A stretch of DNA of 64,000 nucleotides, taken from positions 17,520,735 to 17,584,734 of the forward strand of contig NC_080053.1 in NCBI RefSeq assembly GCF_026212465.1, in the 5' to 3' direction. The notes under the pieces were generated by a model that saw nothing but the letters and a program-made list of their open reading frames with translations, ran no database searches and was not told the origin of the DNA. Source of the stretch: Amaranthus tricolor. Its lineage: Eukaryota > Streptophyta > Magnoliopsida > Caryophyllales > Amaranthaceae. This document shows, one piece after another, positions 1 through 11,726 of this stretch. A program made the position numbers and the translations under genes. The first letter of the stretch is position 1. The number at the start of each line of letters is the position of its first letter.

Positions 1-953
<953 letters not shown>

Positions 954-1206
954 GAAAAATTTTTGTTTAAAAATATTAATATTTACTATTTTAATTAAAA
1001 TTATTTCAGATTATGCGGTTTTTGACAATTAAAATGAATAATTCATGTAGATTAAATTACAACGAATTAATTCACGAAAATTTGCAGAAAAATTTAATTT
1101 GTATATACTAAACGTACCTTCGAACTCAGATTCACATTTTCATTTTCGCTTTATTTGCTGACTTCGATTTACAAACTTAGATTTAGATTTACAACAAGTG
1201 CTAAGA

Positions 1207-2452
1207 ATGAAAGATTCACAAAAAACTTCCAAGCTTGAAAAAGAATTGTCAAAAGGTAATGCTATTATGTTCTTCCAAAAAAAGATACTATGTTATGATT
1301 AAAGGTTACTATGACTATGTATTGTTGTTGTCTTCTTTTTTGTAATTTTGAAAAAACTTTGCTGTAAATGTTAATGCTACTATGTTCTAAGAAAAAGAAA
1401 CTATGTTATGACGAAAGGCTACTATGACTATGTATAGTTACTGTCTTCTCTTTTGTAATTTTGAAAAAACTTTGCTGTAAAAGTTAATGCTACTATATTC
1501 TTAGAAAAAGATATTAATCTTATGATTAAAGGTTACTATGACTATGTATAATTATTGTCTTTTCTTTTGTAATTTTGAAAAAACTTTGCTGTAAAAGTTA
1601 ATGCTACTATATTCTTAGAAAAAGATACTAATCTTATGATTAAAGGTTACTATGACTATGTATAGTTACTGTCTTCTCTTTTGTAATTTCGAAAAAACTT
1701 TGCTGTAAATGTTAATGCTACTATGTTCATAGAAAAAGATACTATGTTATAACGGTTACTATGACTATGTATAGTTACTGTCTTCTCTTTTGTAATTTTT
1801 AAAAAACTTTGTTGTAAATGTTAATGCTACTATGTTTTTAGAAAAAGATACTATGTTATAACTAAAGGTTACTATGACTATGTATAGTTACTGTCTTCTC
1901 TTTTTTAATTTTGAAAAACTTTGGTTTGTTATACAGGGACTCAAACTCCAAGAACTATTACACATGTTACTCCAAATGGTTCTACATTGTGGATTCCTCA
2001 TTGTGAGTTTGATAAAAAGCCATTTGTTGGTATGACTTTTGAAAACTTAGAATAAAGCCTTAGATTTTTATAGTAAATATGCTGAAATTTGTGGTTTTGA
2101 TGTACGTTCATCTACTACCTAAAAAAAAGGTGTTGTCTTAAAATATTTTGTTTGTAGTAGGGAGGGTATCATAAAACCTAAACCTAAGAAAAGTGCAGAT
2201 ATTGTTGCACGTTATAAGAGATCAACCAAAAAAATTGGTAGTAAAGCTAGATTGATTTTGAAATATGACATAGTGAAGAGAACATACCATGTTTTAAAAT
2301 TCGAAGAGGCGCACAATCATTGTCTAGTTAGCCCTACATCGCGTCAATATTTATTGGGTAATAGAAAAATGACTCTATTACACATCCTCGTTAATTGTAT
2401 TCATCACGGTAGGATTCATAAAAAAAACTTTGGGTTTGTGAAAAAGGTGTAG
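1207..2452 (+). pseudogene. FAR1/FHY3-like DNA-binding domain gene, broken
   Basis: FHY3/FAR1 proteins are plant transcription factors domesticated from Mutator-like transposases; this looks like a broken gene or transposon copy. An ATG at 1207 opens a 49-nt exon ending at a GT donor (1255/1256). The acceptor at 1936 resumes in phase at 1937. From there the frame shows the FAR1 zinc-binding layout: 'GMTFENLE', 'FYSKYAEICGFDVRSS', 'YFVCSREG', then 'ARLILKYDIVKRTYHVLKF' and 'HNHCLVSP'. A one-base frame change lies near 2050-2055, and a TAA sits where a residue is expected before 'KKGVVLKY' (about 2119). The MULE/zinc-knuckle part is absent. The whole intron (1256-1936) is a minisatellite. The FAR1 assignment is firm; that the first exon belongs to it is inferred from phase. 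Confidence 0.75.
1256..1927 (+). repeat. Minisatellite, six copies of a ~112-bp unit
   Basis: Six head-to-tail copies, starting near 1256, 1370, 1482, 1596, 1710 and 1817, each opening with a form of 'GTTAATGCTACTATGTTCT' and closing with 'ACTTTGCTGTAAA'. Copies 3 and 4 share private variants ('CTTATG', 'ATATTC'), so they are the most recent duplicates; copy 5 has an internal deletion of about 7 bases. The array fills the intron of the FAR1-like gene, and the splice donor lies in the first unit. Confidence 0.93.
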
Positions 2453-2795
2453 ATGAGGTTGAAGGAACATCAGGTTGAGTGACAGGAGGAGAAGACAGGG
2501 AACATTTTTGTTCTAACAAAAATTTAATTTTCTCCATGTAAAACCCAGACACAACTTGATCGTCATTCTTCATAAGCAAAAGCAGCTCATATATTTCCTA
2601 CAAAAAGAAATAAGAAGTCACTATAAGTTACAGTGTTGTTCAAAAGAGAGTAACTATGTTGAAAAAGAATTAACTATAATATATTTTGTGATTATTAGAA
2701 AAAAATAAAAAAGATAAAAAAAGAAGGCAACATAAAAAAGTAAGATTATACTTACATCCCCAGCTAATCGACGTATATCAAAATTTCGCATTGCA
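2453..2795 (-). other. Spacer between converging transposon ORFs
   Basis: A minus-strand frame at 2391-2579 (62 residues, Ser/Pro/Thr-rich with 'SSPPVTQPDVPSTSST') could be a low-complexity tail of the minus-strand ORF that follows. The rest (2590-2795) is AT-rich and contains a likely minus-strand intron around 2640-2760. I cannot fix splice sites. Confidence 0.35.
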
Positions 2796-3780
2796 TTACT
2801 GAAACTCAATTTTCTCATCGTGCTCTTCATTTTGCGGTGGTTGATCTCTAAAGGGTTCTTCATTTAGACTTGGATGTCCAATATCAATGTGGTTCACCTT
2901 TACCCCCACAGCTTGACTACTCTCAAAAACCATGGACTCACTAATAGGATATGTGCTCAAAATTATACCATTACCAAAATGATTAGTAGATACTTCCTCC
3001 TTAATTCTTTTGGATACATCCTTATCAGTCCAGTGAGAGATAAGACATAAAGAGGATGGCAGAGAGATATTCTTAAACTTCAAACAATGGAAATAAATAA
3101 ATTCTAGCAAAACAATGCATCCATAAAAGAATTGCAACTTTCCTTTCCGATATCTAACTGCACAATCACAAAAATGATCCAGAACATACTTGCACCAATT
3201 AAATGTACTAATCATATTTGGATCAACTATAGACTTCACAATCTTAAGATCAATCGTTCTATTTTGGGTAGGGGCTAAAAAAGAAGAAATAACATGCAAA
3301 ACAAAAAGATGCTCGAACTCATCCCCACCATCAGTCATCCTAGGGATCATATGTTCAAGCAATTCTAAAAGAATTGCCGCATTCGTATCTTCAAAACCAA
3401 AAAGAGATCTAAATTGTTCTTTCAAAGGGAAATCAGGATTATATTTGTTGGCACACCTTGAAACTATTTCTACATTTTTGTTTGGGCTCAAAGGTAGGCA
3501 AAACACATCATATACATCGTGCTCAGAAATTGGAAAGCAATTCTAAAGGAATTGTCGCATTCGTATCTTCAAAACCAGAAAAAGATCTAAATTGTTCTTT
3601 CAAAGGGAAATCAAGATTATATTTGTTGGCACACCTTGAAACTATTTCTACATTTTTGTTTGAGCTCAAAGGTAGGCAAAACACATCATATACATCGTGT
3701 TCAGAAATTGGAAAGCATTTCAAAGAGTCTATGGAGAACATGCAATTACCTGGATCAAAACTATCAACAAGCTGTAACAC
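2796..3780 (-). pseudogene. Broken Ulp1/PMD-type transposon accessory protein
   Basis: Two minus-strand frames, 3780-3523 and 3506-2796, carry overlapping parts of one protein. The recurring segment includes 'HDVYDVFCLPLSSNKNVEI', 'SRCANKYNLDFPLKEQFRS' and 'FCDCAVRYRKGKLQFFYGC'. The 'VYDVFCLPL' stretch resembles the N-terminal region of plant transposon-encoded Ulp1-protease or plant-mobile-domain proteins. No Ulp1 catalytic domain is present. A 178-base internal tandem duplication makes the segment appear twice and breaks the frame between copies. The function of this family is unknown; an alternative is a truncated host gene. Confidence 0.5.
3361..3716. repeat. 178-bp tandem duplication
   Basis: The segment starting at 3361 is repeated from 3539 with a few substitutions (two copies, period 178). 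It lies inside the Ulp1/PMD-type minus-strand ORF and duplicates its 'VYDVFCLPL...NKYN' region. Confidence 0.93.
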
Positions 3781-4092
3781 TCCGAGATTTTTATGACGTT
3801 ATTATTTAATATTTTTATAACTTTTGGAGATTTTATAATTATACTAAATTAATTTTGAATTAGTTTTAATAAATTTCTTTCATACACGAATTTAAATATT
3901 AACATAATATTAGAAAAAAAATATACATATATGTATAGATTTGCGATTACTAAAATAAAGAGGTTCGAATTAAAATTATTATTTTATTAAATTTGTGAGC
4001 ACACGAAAGTCCCTCGCAAGAAGATGAATATAGATAAATAAATAACTAAATAAATAAATAAATAAACAAATAAATAAAATAAATAGGATAAA

Positions 4093-5933
4093 GGAAATTC
4101 CACATGGTAGCATCCAGTTTTCATGAAATGCTGGCGGTAGCACTTTTTAAAGAAAATTCCACATGGTAGCATTCAGTTTATGCACTATCTAATTGCCGTG
4201 GCATTTTTCGTTAAGTTCCTATTAAATTCCGTTTAATTCATCATTTTATAAGTTTTTTCCATATGGTAGCATCCAGTTTTTTGTTTAATTCACCATTTTA
4301 ACGTTTAATTCACCGTTTAATTCATTAATGCCTATAAATGTTGTAATAATTTTGTTTTCATTAAAATTTTTGGCATTTCATAAGGTCTAATTGTTGGCAC
4401 TAATAAATAATTCAAACGGTGTATTTCATAAGGTCAAAAGGTGCATTTCATAAGTTTAAAAGGTGTCTTCCAAGCACTAACACATATTCACTTAATTAGT
4501 ATTATAAAGTTCAAAAAGTGCATTTCAAGCACTAGTACATATGTTCAAAGTTCAAAAACTACTTATCAAAGTTCAAAGTTGCATTTCCAACGCTAAGACG
4601 TATCTTCATAACTATATTTAGGATATTTTTGAAGACGACGGCGTAGAAATCGTCCTTTTACCCTTCTTTTGCTTAGCTGTTCACATTGCGTCCAAACTCC
4701 TTGCATCTACTACACTTCACAGTCTTAGAACTTTTCCCCTTTCTTTCCTCGTCTGCATCCCTCTTTATATTCTTTGTAGGTCTTGCAATTGCTCTCTTCA
4801 TCACTGGGGGCTTAATTAGTGGGAATTGCATTTTTGGCCAATGTTCAGGGTTTGGAATAAATCTAATAGTGCTTGCATACCCTTGCTTGTGCATTTTACA
4901 TTTGCCAAACATACGCAAATGAGGGATTTTTAGGTATAAGCTTGTTAGTTTTAATGCACTTATCTTCCCAATCCATTACCAAATCCAGCAAAGTTACTTT
5001 ATCCTTATCGTCTACATTCAAGTCTACTTCAACACACAACCATTTAAAACGTAATACCACATGTTCAGGCATTCTACAATTTAAAACTAAAAAATCAATA
5101 ATTCCAATCAACAAAATCAACAATTCCAATCAACTTATCAAAAAAATTAACATTATTAATATCACTGAAATTTAATAATTCCAATCAACTTATCAAAAAA
5201 ATCAACAATATTAAACATCACTATTAACAATTCCAATCAACAATTCCAATCCACCTAATTTATGAGACTACTTATTAACATCACTGAAATTTGATAATTC
5301 CAATCCACAAATCAAATCCAATCAACCTATCAATTTTATGGAAGAAAAACAATAAAAGACCCTAATTGCAATCAACAGATCATTGACATGTATTCATTAT
5401 TCATTCGAAGAAATGAACAATGAACATCATTGAAACAGAACGAAACCCTAACTTAGCATGGACTTCCACACCAAAATTCGAAGGGACTGAAACACAACAA
5501 ACACAAACAAACCCTAATGTAATAGTGTTTAATCGAAGGGACTGAAAAATCAAAAAAAAAAAATTTCGCTAGTATTCTTTCACAACAAAGGAAGGAAGGA
5601 ATGAGTTCGCAGAGACAAGTACCTGAGTTCGCACGGACTGAGTTCGTAGGGGCTGAGTTCGAAGAAGGAAGGAGAAAGGAATGACAATGGAGGAGAAGAT
5701 AGTGTTCAATTTCAGAGAAGGAGGAGAAACAATGACGATGTTGCAATGACTTTCGAAATTCACAACTAAGTGACATTCAAAATTATAAGGATAACGGTCA
5801 AACAAATGTTTTTTTAAATTTAAGGGTACGAAAAAATTAAATGTGACAATTGAATATTACCATTTAAAATTTTCTTTAAAAAGTGCCACCACTGTATTTC
5901 GTAAAACCCAGAGGCTACCATGTGGAATTAGCC
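4093..5933 (-). mobile_element. Mutator-like element, internally deleted, with TSD
   Basis: The ends form inverted repeats of about 65 bp: left 4093-4158 carries 'AATTCCACATGGTAGC' and 'GGTAGCACTTTTTAAAG', and right 5868-5933 carries their reverse complements. The flanks are near-identical 9-mers, ATAGGATAA (4083-4091) and ATAGGATGA (5934-5942), the target-duplication size expected of Mutator. Parts of the left end are repeated inward at about 4155 and 4257. Inside, on the minus strand, are only the two ends of a MULE transposase. The element sits in a long LTR and is therefore younger than it. Confidence 0.85.
4673..5129 (-). pseudogene. MULE transposase remnant, N- and C-terminal parts only
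   Basis: The minus-strand frame 5129-4896 has an N-terminal MULE-like stretch ('MPEHVVLRF', 'DKVTLLDLVMDWEDKC', 'KNPSFAYVW'). Frame 4918-4673 carries the C-terminal tail: 'IPNPEHWPKMQFP', then the AT-hook-like 'PPVMKRAIARPTKN' and a CCHC-knuckle start 'KCSRCKEFG'. The MULE catalytic core and SWIM domain normally between them are missing. The junction is near 4900-4918, where the frames overlap. This is a classic internal-deletion derivative that could move only if an autonomous copy supplied transposase. Confidence 0.7.
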
Positions 5934-8827
5934 ATAGGATGAGTTACTTGGGTATTACTCCCTCCCTCACTCAATTCACACGCCTCCCTTTCCCTTTCCT
6001 TCTTCCTTCTTTCTTTCCCTCCTTCCTTCCCTTCTCCCCCTACTGTACCGCCAGGGCTGGCTGTTGTACCGCCCCTTGTGACTGCCGGCCAGTTGCACGG
6101 CACCTCCTGCAAGATTCCCCAACCCCTGGCCTTAGATCTCGACCCTCACCACAGCAGCTGCGCTGCGTTTTTTCCCGACCGGCAGCCACACCACAGTGAA
6201 CAGCCGTCCACCCTTCCACCACCAGCAACCGCTTCACTCCCTGCGGCCAGCAACTAGCGGCTGTGACAGCAGCATCCCTGAGCCGTGACTCCATCCACCA
6301 CCACACTAACCACTCTTCTCTCCACCCCTTTCTCTTGTTCACCTAAGTAAGCCATATCCTCTTCCCTAATTGATTTTCTCTTGTTTTTAATTGAAATTGT
6401 AATCAAGTTTATGATTTTAGTATTGTTTTTTGTATTATTTTCATTGAATTTTTTCGTGGTTAAGAGTTTGATCGATGAATTGAACATGTTTATGATTTAG
6501 GGTTTGAAGTGTGATTATAAGTTATGGGTTGTGTGTTGATTGTATATTAATTTGGTTTAATCTTATCATGGGTAATAGAAATGGTGTTATCCTTGAGCAT
6601 GAAATAATTAGGGTTTGATTTAGAAGTGAGATTAGTAGTAGTGTGTGCGTTGTATGCTACTTTGGCGGTGTTATGATTAATTGACTAACCTTATGAGTTG
6701 TTTTAAGACTTGATTAATTATTGTTGTGATACTTAGTAATGATTTTGATTAAACTTGGCTATAGTTATGATTTTGGTGGTCAAATTGGGAGTAATGGATG
6801 CTAATTGTTGTGGATTACAAGTACTCTTAGTAGGTCGTTATTGAATTTATAAATACATAATTTTAGTAAGGCCACGAGAATAATATCACCTTATTGTAGA
6901 AGGTTGTTAAGTTACTTGTGGTGATGCTCGATTGTAGTCTTTCTAGCTCTGGAGAATGTAGCGAAAGATGTCGCAATCCGACCACTTTAAGAATTGTCAT
7001 CATGTCATATTAGTGTTATATTTAACATTGCGCGACTTAAGTGTGAATTGTTGATTCATTTTTAAGATAATGTGAATCGTTATAACTCAAAGTTAGTTGA
7101 TGTAAGGAAACGGTTCACATAATCCTTTTATTCTTTTGTCGATTGAAAGACTTATGTTATTGTTGAACTAACGATTATGATTGGTGTTGAATGAGTTGCG
7201 TACGTGCTAGAAGTAATTGAAAACTTGTCGTGAATGAATGATAGTGGTTACTTTGGCTTTTAGCTGGTATGACAAAGTAGTTAAGGGAACTTATTAGTTC
7301 TATTCCTAACTTGTACAGGTTCCCAGTTCATAAGAGGAAAGTAGAACCTTAGTTGGGTGACTTTTGTAACGTTTAGTCGTGCAGTGACGCTTGCAGGTAT
7401 GTACACGCAGTAATTAACTATCATATTCATTGTTTCAAAGTACTATCAATATTCCGTAATTATATGCATCGTATTAGAAATTATAGAGAGTTGGAAAGTA
7501 AACTATTCTATCGAATAGTCATAATAGTGGTATAGGCAAGTAGAATGAAAGCACTAGGAGACAATGAGAACAAATTCCTAAATAGTAGAGAACGTACTAT
7601 GGTTGCGTGTGGTATCGAATTGATTCCCTAGTTATTGAGCCTTGATTTTGATTAGTTGGCGTGACTCAACTGGATTTATGTCCAGTTGATTTAGTAGTCC
7701 CCTTGGTGAGATCCGACGGGATCACCGTAACGGGGGTCTAAGCATACTTTTGTCATAAGGCGCTGGGTGGTCGATACCGCCCCTTGACCGAGGTGTTACC
7801 ATGCGGGCCTTGCAAACCCCAATATGGTGGCCTCTTCACTGGATTGGTACACCAGTGTGTTAGTTTTTCCCGAAGGTAGGACCCGAGAGGGTCAGCTGGA
7901 GGGGGTATGAGCTCATACTTTGCCATGTGCGCCGGGTGGCCGATAACAACCTTGGCCTTGTTACTGCCATGAATAGAGGAAAAATCCACTACTTTTGAAT
8001 ATACTTCGAGGGATTAGTAGTTGAAAGAGAAATCATGAGTAAATTTAAGTGTTTAGACAGATGAGTAGATTCGTTATTGTTGTGCTATGTCGTCTTCTAT
8101 CCTCTTGTTTTATGATTCTAATTGTTATAAGTTCATTGATTACTGATGTGTATGTGTTGTTGTTTGTTCATGACTCTCTATGATGTTCCTGCTATGATAC
8201 ATTTGGCTATGGTCATTATGTTGAGCAGCAGTTTGATCATAGTTTGACATAACAGGTATAGGAGCTTCTTTTGCATTACATACGGGGGAAATGAGTGAGA
8301 ATCTTGAAGAGTACACTAATCTTATTGCCTACGTATATATTTTTTTTAATTAAGTTGGTTATATCTTGAGTTTGAGGCACATGTCCTCCTTTGTATAAGT
8401 TATTTCTGCTGAGTTGTTTTTTTTGTGGCTTGTATGTTTAAATGGTTTATCATTCTCGTATCTTTCTTCAAACCCAAGCGTTTACATTGGAATCACGATC
8501 CATGCTTAACATGTCGACCGAAGATTACTAGATGATCATTTCGCCGTGATATTTTGTTACAAGGCCGATGATGCCTCTTTTCTATTATGTTTTATTGATC
8601 GTCGTTTTTTTATAGTGCGCCAAATTTTAGGGTAGATGCTGCCGAAATTCTCGCACAATCTTGTTTGGAGTTTTCTAATCCCTTTAATTAAATCAATCAA
8701 ACTTTAACCATTTTATTTCTTTATTCATTATATATTTTATTTTATTTTTAATGTAACACCCCAATTTCCTCCGTTCCTTTGCGTTTTTTGGTTCCGTATA
8801 GAGGGTCGGAAATTCAGGGGTGTTACA

Positions 8828-9233
8828 GGTGGTTACCAGAGCCAGTGATTCCTATTTTAAACGCTTCGTGTTTCTTTAATGGTCCTTTTTGTAGTTAAAC
8901 TATTTTGAGAGTATGGGTAGACTTGGGTTAGGTGCATTATACATGTTCGTGCATATTGATTATTATTGCATATGCAATTATATGCCTATGAGTACGATCT
9001 TTGTGGTTATTCTCTATGATTATGTTATGGTTATGGCTGTGACATAACAATTGACATTTTATAGTAGTTTTGAACATGTATGGCAATTTTAAAGCAATTA
9101 TTGCAATTATGTGTTATGTATAAGCTATCGCTATACAAATATAAAAGATGATATTTGAAATCTTAGCTAGTTTGTGGCATCTTGTACTTTCATTAGGGGT
9201 GATGCTTATATAACCTTAGCTTTATATGTTTGG

Positions 9234-9305
<72 letters not shown>

Positions 9306-11220
9306 GTATATATATATATATATATATTTATGTGTATTTTTCTTAACATAAACTAGTATGTGTATAATATTGGTTGATTATGTGCTTTACTTTCACTCTT
9401 TAGTAGTTTATTTAAATTTTATTTCGACAAGCTTATTAGTTCATCTTAGTCTTGAGTTTTTTCTTAGTTAATCAAATGACGATGAAGTTCTTTTTGATTA
9501 CTTTTGTTGTGGTGATGATACCAATTGGTGATTTTTGACTAAGTTGTAAATTGCTAAAATTACAAGGGAAATGTAAATTGATGCAATTTTCAATTTCTAC
9601 TTAAGTGTTGGACTTTTTAAGGCTAAATATGAAATGCTATTATAAAATGTGTCTAATATAACTCTATGAGTAATTTAATGTGAAACATATATGAATATGC
9701 TTGTAGAAGTATAACATCAATATATTTTGCATTATTGTCTGAAACCTTTTAATTAATAATTGAGGTTATCGTAATGACACTGTTAGGCCTAGTAGTCGTA
9801 CAAGCAAGAGTATAAGTGTTTTAAATAAGAATAAGAACAACATATATAATATGATAAAAAGTTACACGTCATTGTGAATAAATTCAAACTTATGAAATAG
9901 TTTTATATTTAAAGATAATGGTGTGATTAGGTAATAACTATAGAGAAGGTCGAGTTCAACTGGGATCTTAGGACATGTCACATGTTTTGAAGGATTATGG
10001 TAATTAAAGTCGTTAAAATGTAATGGATTGAAGTTAAAAGAGACTCTTAATAGTGTTTGATTGTAAGATGATGTTACCTTTTGGTATGATCAATTAGTAA
10101 TTTCGTGAATGTAGTTTTAAAATTCTGGGTGTTGTAAAACATTTTATGATATTGATCTAGTTAATATTGATCATAGGGGTTGTGTATTGCTAATAGGAAT
10201 TTAGAAATTTATGTGCGTACCATGTCTATTCAAGTTTCGAATTGGTTAGATTGAGGTTATTGATATTAGAAATTGACTATAGTTACATTAATGCTGAGTT
10301 TTAGTGTAACATTATTATGTTTATCAATTTATGTTTTTATGTTTTCAAAGTCATACAATGATGGAGTTTGATGTTTTCGGGATAACAATTAAGCTAATTG
10401 GGTGATGTTATATTTGATAGTTCTAAGTCTAGCATATTATGTTGTGAGACTTTAAGAATGAATTGAGAATAAAGATAGTTCTTAATGATAATGTTGATGT
10501 GTTTATCAACTACTAGATCGAGTTTATTTCCACTACTTTAATATGGAATTACATACCACAAAGGTTCTTTGACGTCAATTATAGTGTTTGTTAAGTAGAA
10601 ATTGTTTTAAAAATAATATTTGCTTCGGATGAAATATTGAAGTAGTCTTTTAGTTACGATAATGGAATCTTTACCCAAAAAGACTTGATTCTTTTTTTTT
10701 GGTATCAAGAGAGAAAACTTTATTAGCAAGTTCTCTTAGTTGTGGGAAGACATGAAAATTACTTTGTGGTAAGCTAAAAGAAAAACAAAAAAAAAGGTGA
10801 TTCGCACGAACAGTGAAAACAAAAATATATGAATTCTAGAGTTGGGTAATGAAAGTTTCGAAACGTTAAATGAAGTCCTAAGAAGTTTTCAAAATGGGTT
10901 GTAGTGAAAAGGTTTTTTTTTTGTATCGGTAATCAGGATAAAATACATGTAACCAATAATAATAAAAAAAAAAATTAATATGGAGCGATATTTCAATACA
11001 TATTCGATTCTGGATGAAGTTGCCACTAAGATTGGCATTAGGACATAGGATTTCGAGTTCATGTTATATACCATAGTCATTGCGTTAGGAAATAACCGTG
11101 ATTTATTTGGTTAAGACTTAGAGTTTGATGACATATATGTTTTCTTGCTTATGACTTATGGTTAAACCATTTCTGAAGTAAAGATTGAGTGAAAATTAAA
11201 ATGCAAGGCTTGTTGAACTC
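8828..11220 (+). other. Decayed internal region following the long LTR
   Basis: It begins with the primer-binding-like site and continues AT-rich with no readable gag or pol frame. It includes an AT microsatellite (9236-9328) and poly-T/poly-A runs. It is probably untranslated leader or badly decayed internal DNA of the element whose LTR precedes it. The right boundary is not defined; I place it before the RPAP3 5' region. Confidence 0.4.
9236..9328. repeat. (AT)n microsatellite
   Basis: About 90 bases of AT dinucleotide with one interruption near 9300 (CATATG). Confidence 0.95.
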
Positions 11221-11339
11221 AAATGTATTTAGAGGTATGGGGTTTCCCTCGCTTTTGGCATAGTGGGCCTCCCGCTGGGGGTCCGCATGACGGGCTATTA
11301 GTTAATTTAACTAAGGCAAGTGATAGTACTAAAAATAAT

Positions 11340-11726
11340 AGAACTAAAAAAAAGTGAATTAGTTAAATCATTCCCAATTCTTTGTCCCTTTCACTAATTC
11401 ACTTTCTCTGTCCCGACAACCCGCCGCCAGCCACTCCAGCTGTTACTGGTTACCACACACTACCGCACGCAGGGCCTTCCAGGGGCGCCACCAGTAGCCA
11501 CCATCCATGCGGACCACGCCTGTTAGTCGTTAGTCGTCACATCCACTCTTCAAATCTACTTGTAAGTTTGAGATTTCTTCTCCTAAAACTTAAAATCTTC
11601 AATTCTTTTGTATTTTTTGTGTCTTAAATGATTATTTAGGATTTGAGAATAGAGATTGATAGTTGAGAAAACTTTCAGGATTAAAGTTTGAACTGCAGTA
11701 GAATCCTCCATTGAATAATTGTATCA
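11340..11726 (+). promoter_or_regulatory. Probable 5' UTR and leader intron of the RPAP3-like gene
   Basis: A C/T-rich GC-elevated stretch (11365-11560) stands out from the AT-rich surroundings, as plant 5' leaders often do. A GTAAGT donor at 11562 and a CAG acceptor at about 11698 would make a leader intron; the CDS ATG follows at 11727. No TATA box could be chosen with confidence. Confidence 0.4.

Larger units (their letters stand above)
3773..8827 (+). mobile_element. Long LTR of a Ty3/gypsy-like element, split by a MULE
   Basis: The block opens TGTAACACTCC (3773) and closes GGGGTGTTACA (8827), matching inverted LTR ends. It is followed at once by a primer-binding-site-like 'TGGTTACCAGAGCC' (8830-8843), resembling the initiator-Met tRNA complement with small changes. 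Without the 4093-5933 insertion the LTR would be about 3.2 kb, as in long-LTR chromoviruses of the Tekay/Del kind. It contains a C-rich tract (5955-6350), a GC-richer block (7690-7980), and near its end a second TGTAACACCCC (8754) that can pair with the terminus. No coding capacity is seen. The flanks do not match (CAAGC before, GGTGG after), so this reads as a 5' LTR followed by internal DNA, not a solo LTR. The lineage is inferred. Confidence 0.6.

Noticed and set aside
5843..6342. Overlapping frames of 65-118 residues in the C-rich tract
   Set aside because: They lie in a low-complexity CT-rich part of the LTR, overlap on both strands and show no domain.
3773..8827. Solo LTR
   Set aside because: Flanking 5-mers do not match, and a primer-binding-like site follows the right end, so a 5' LTR with internal DNA is the better reading.
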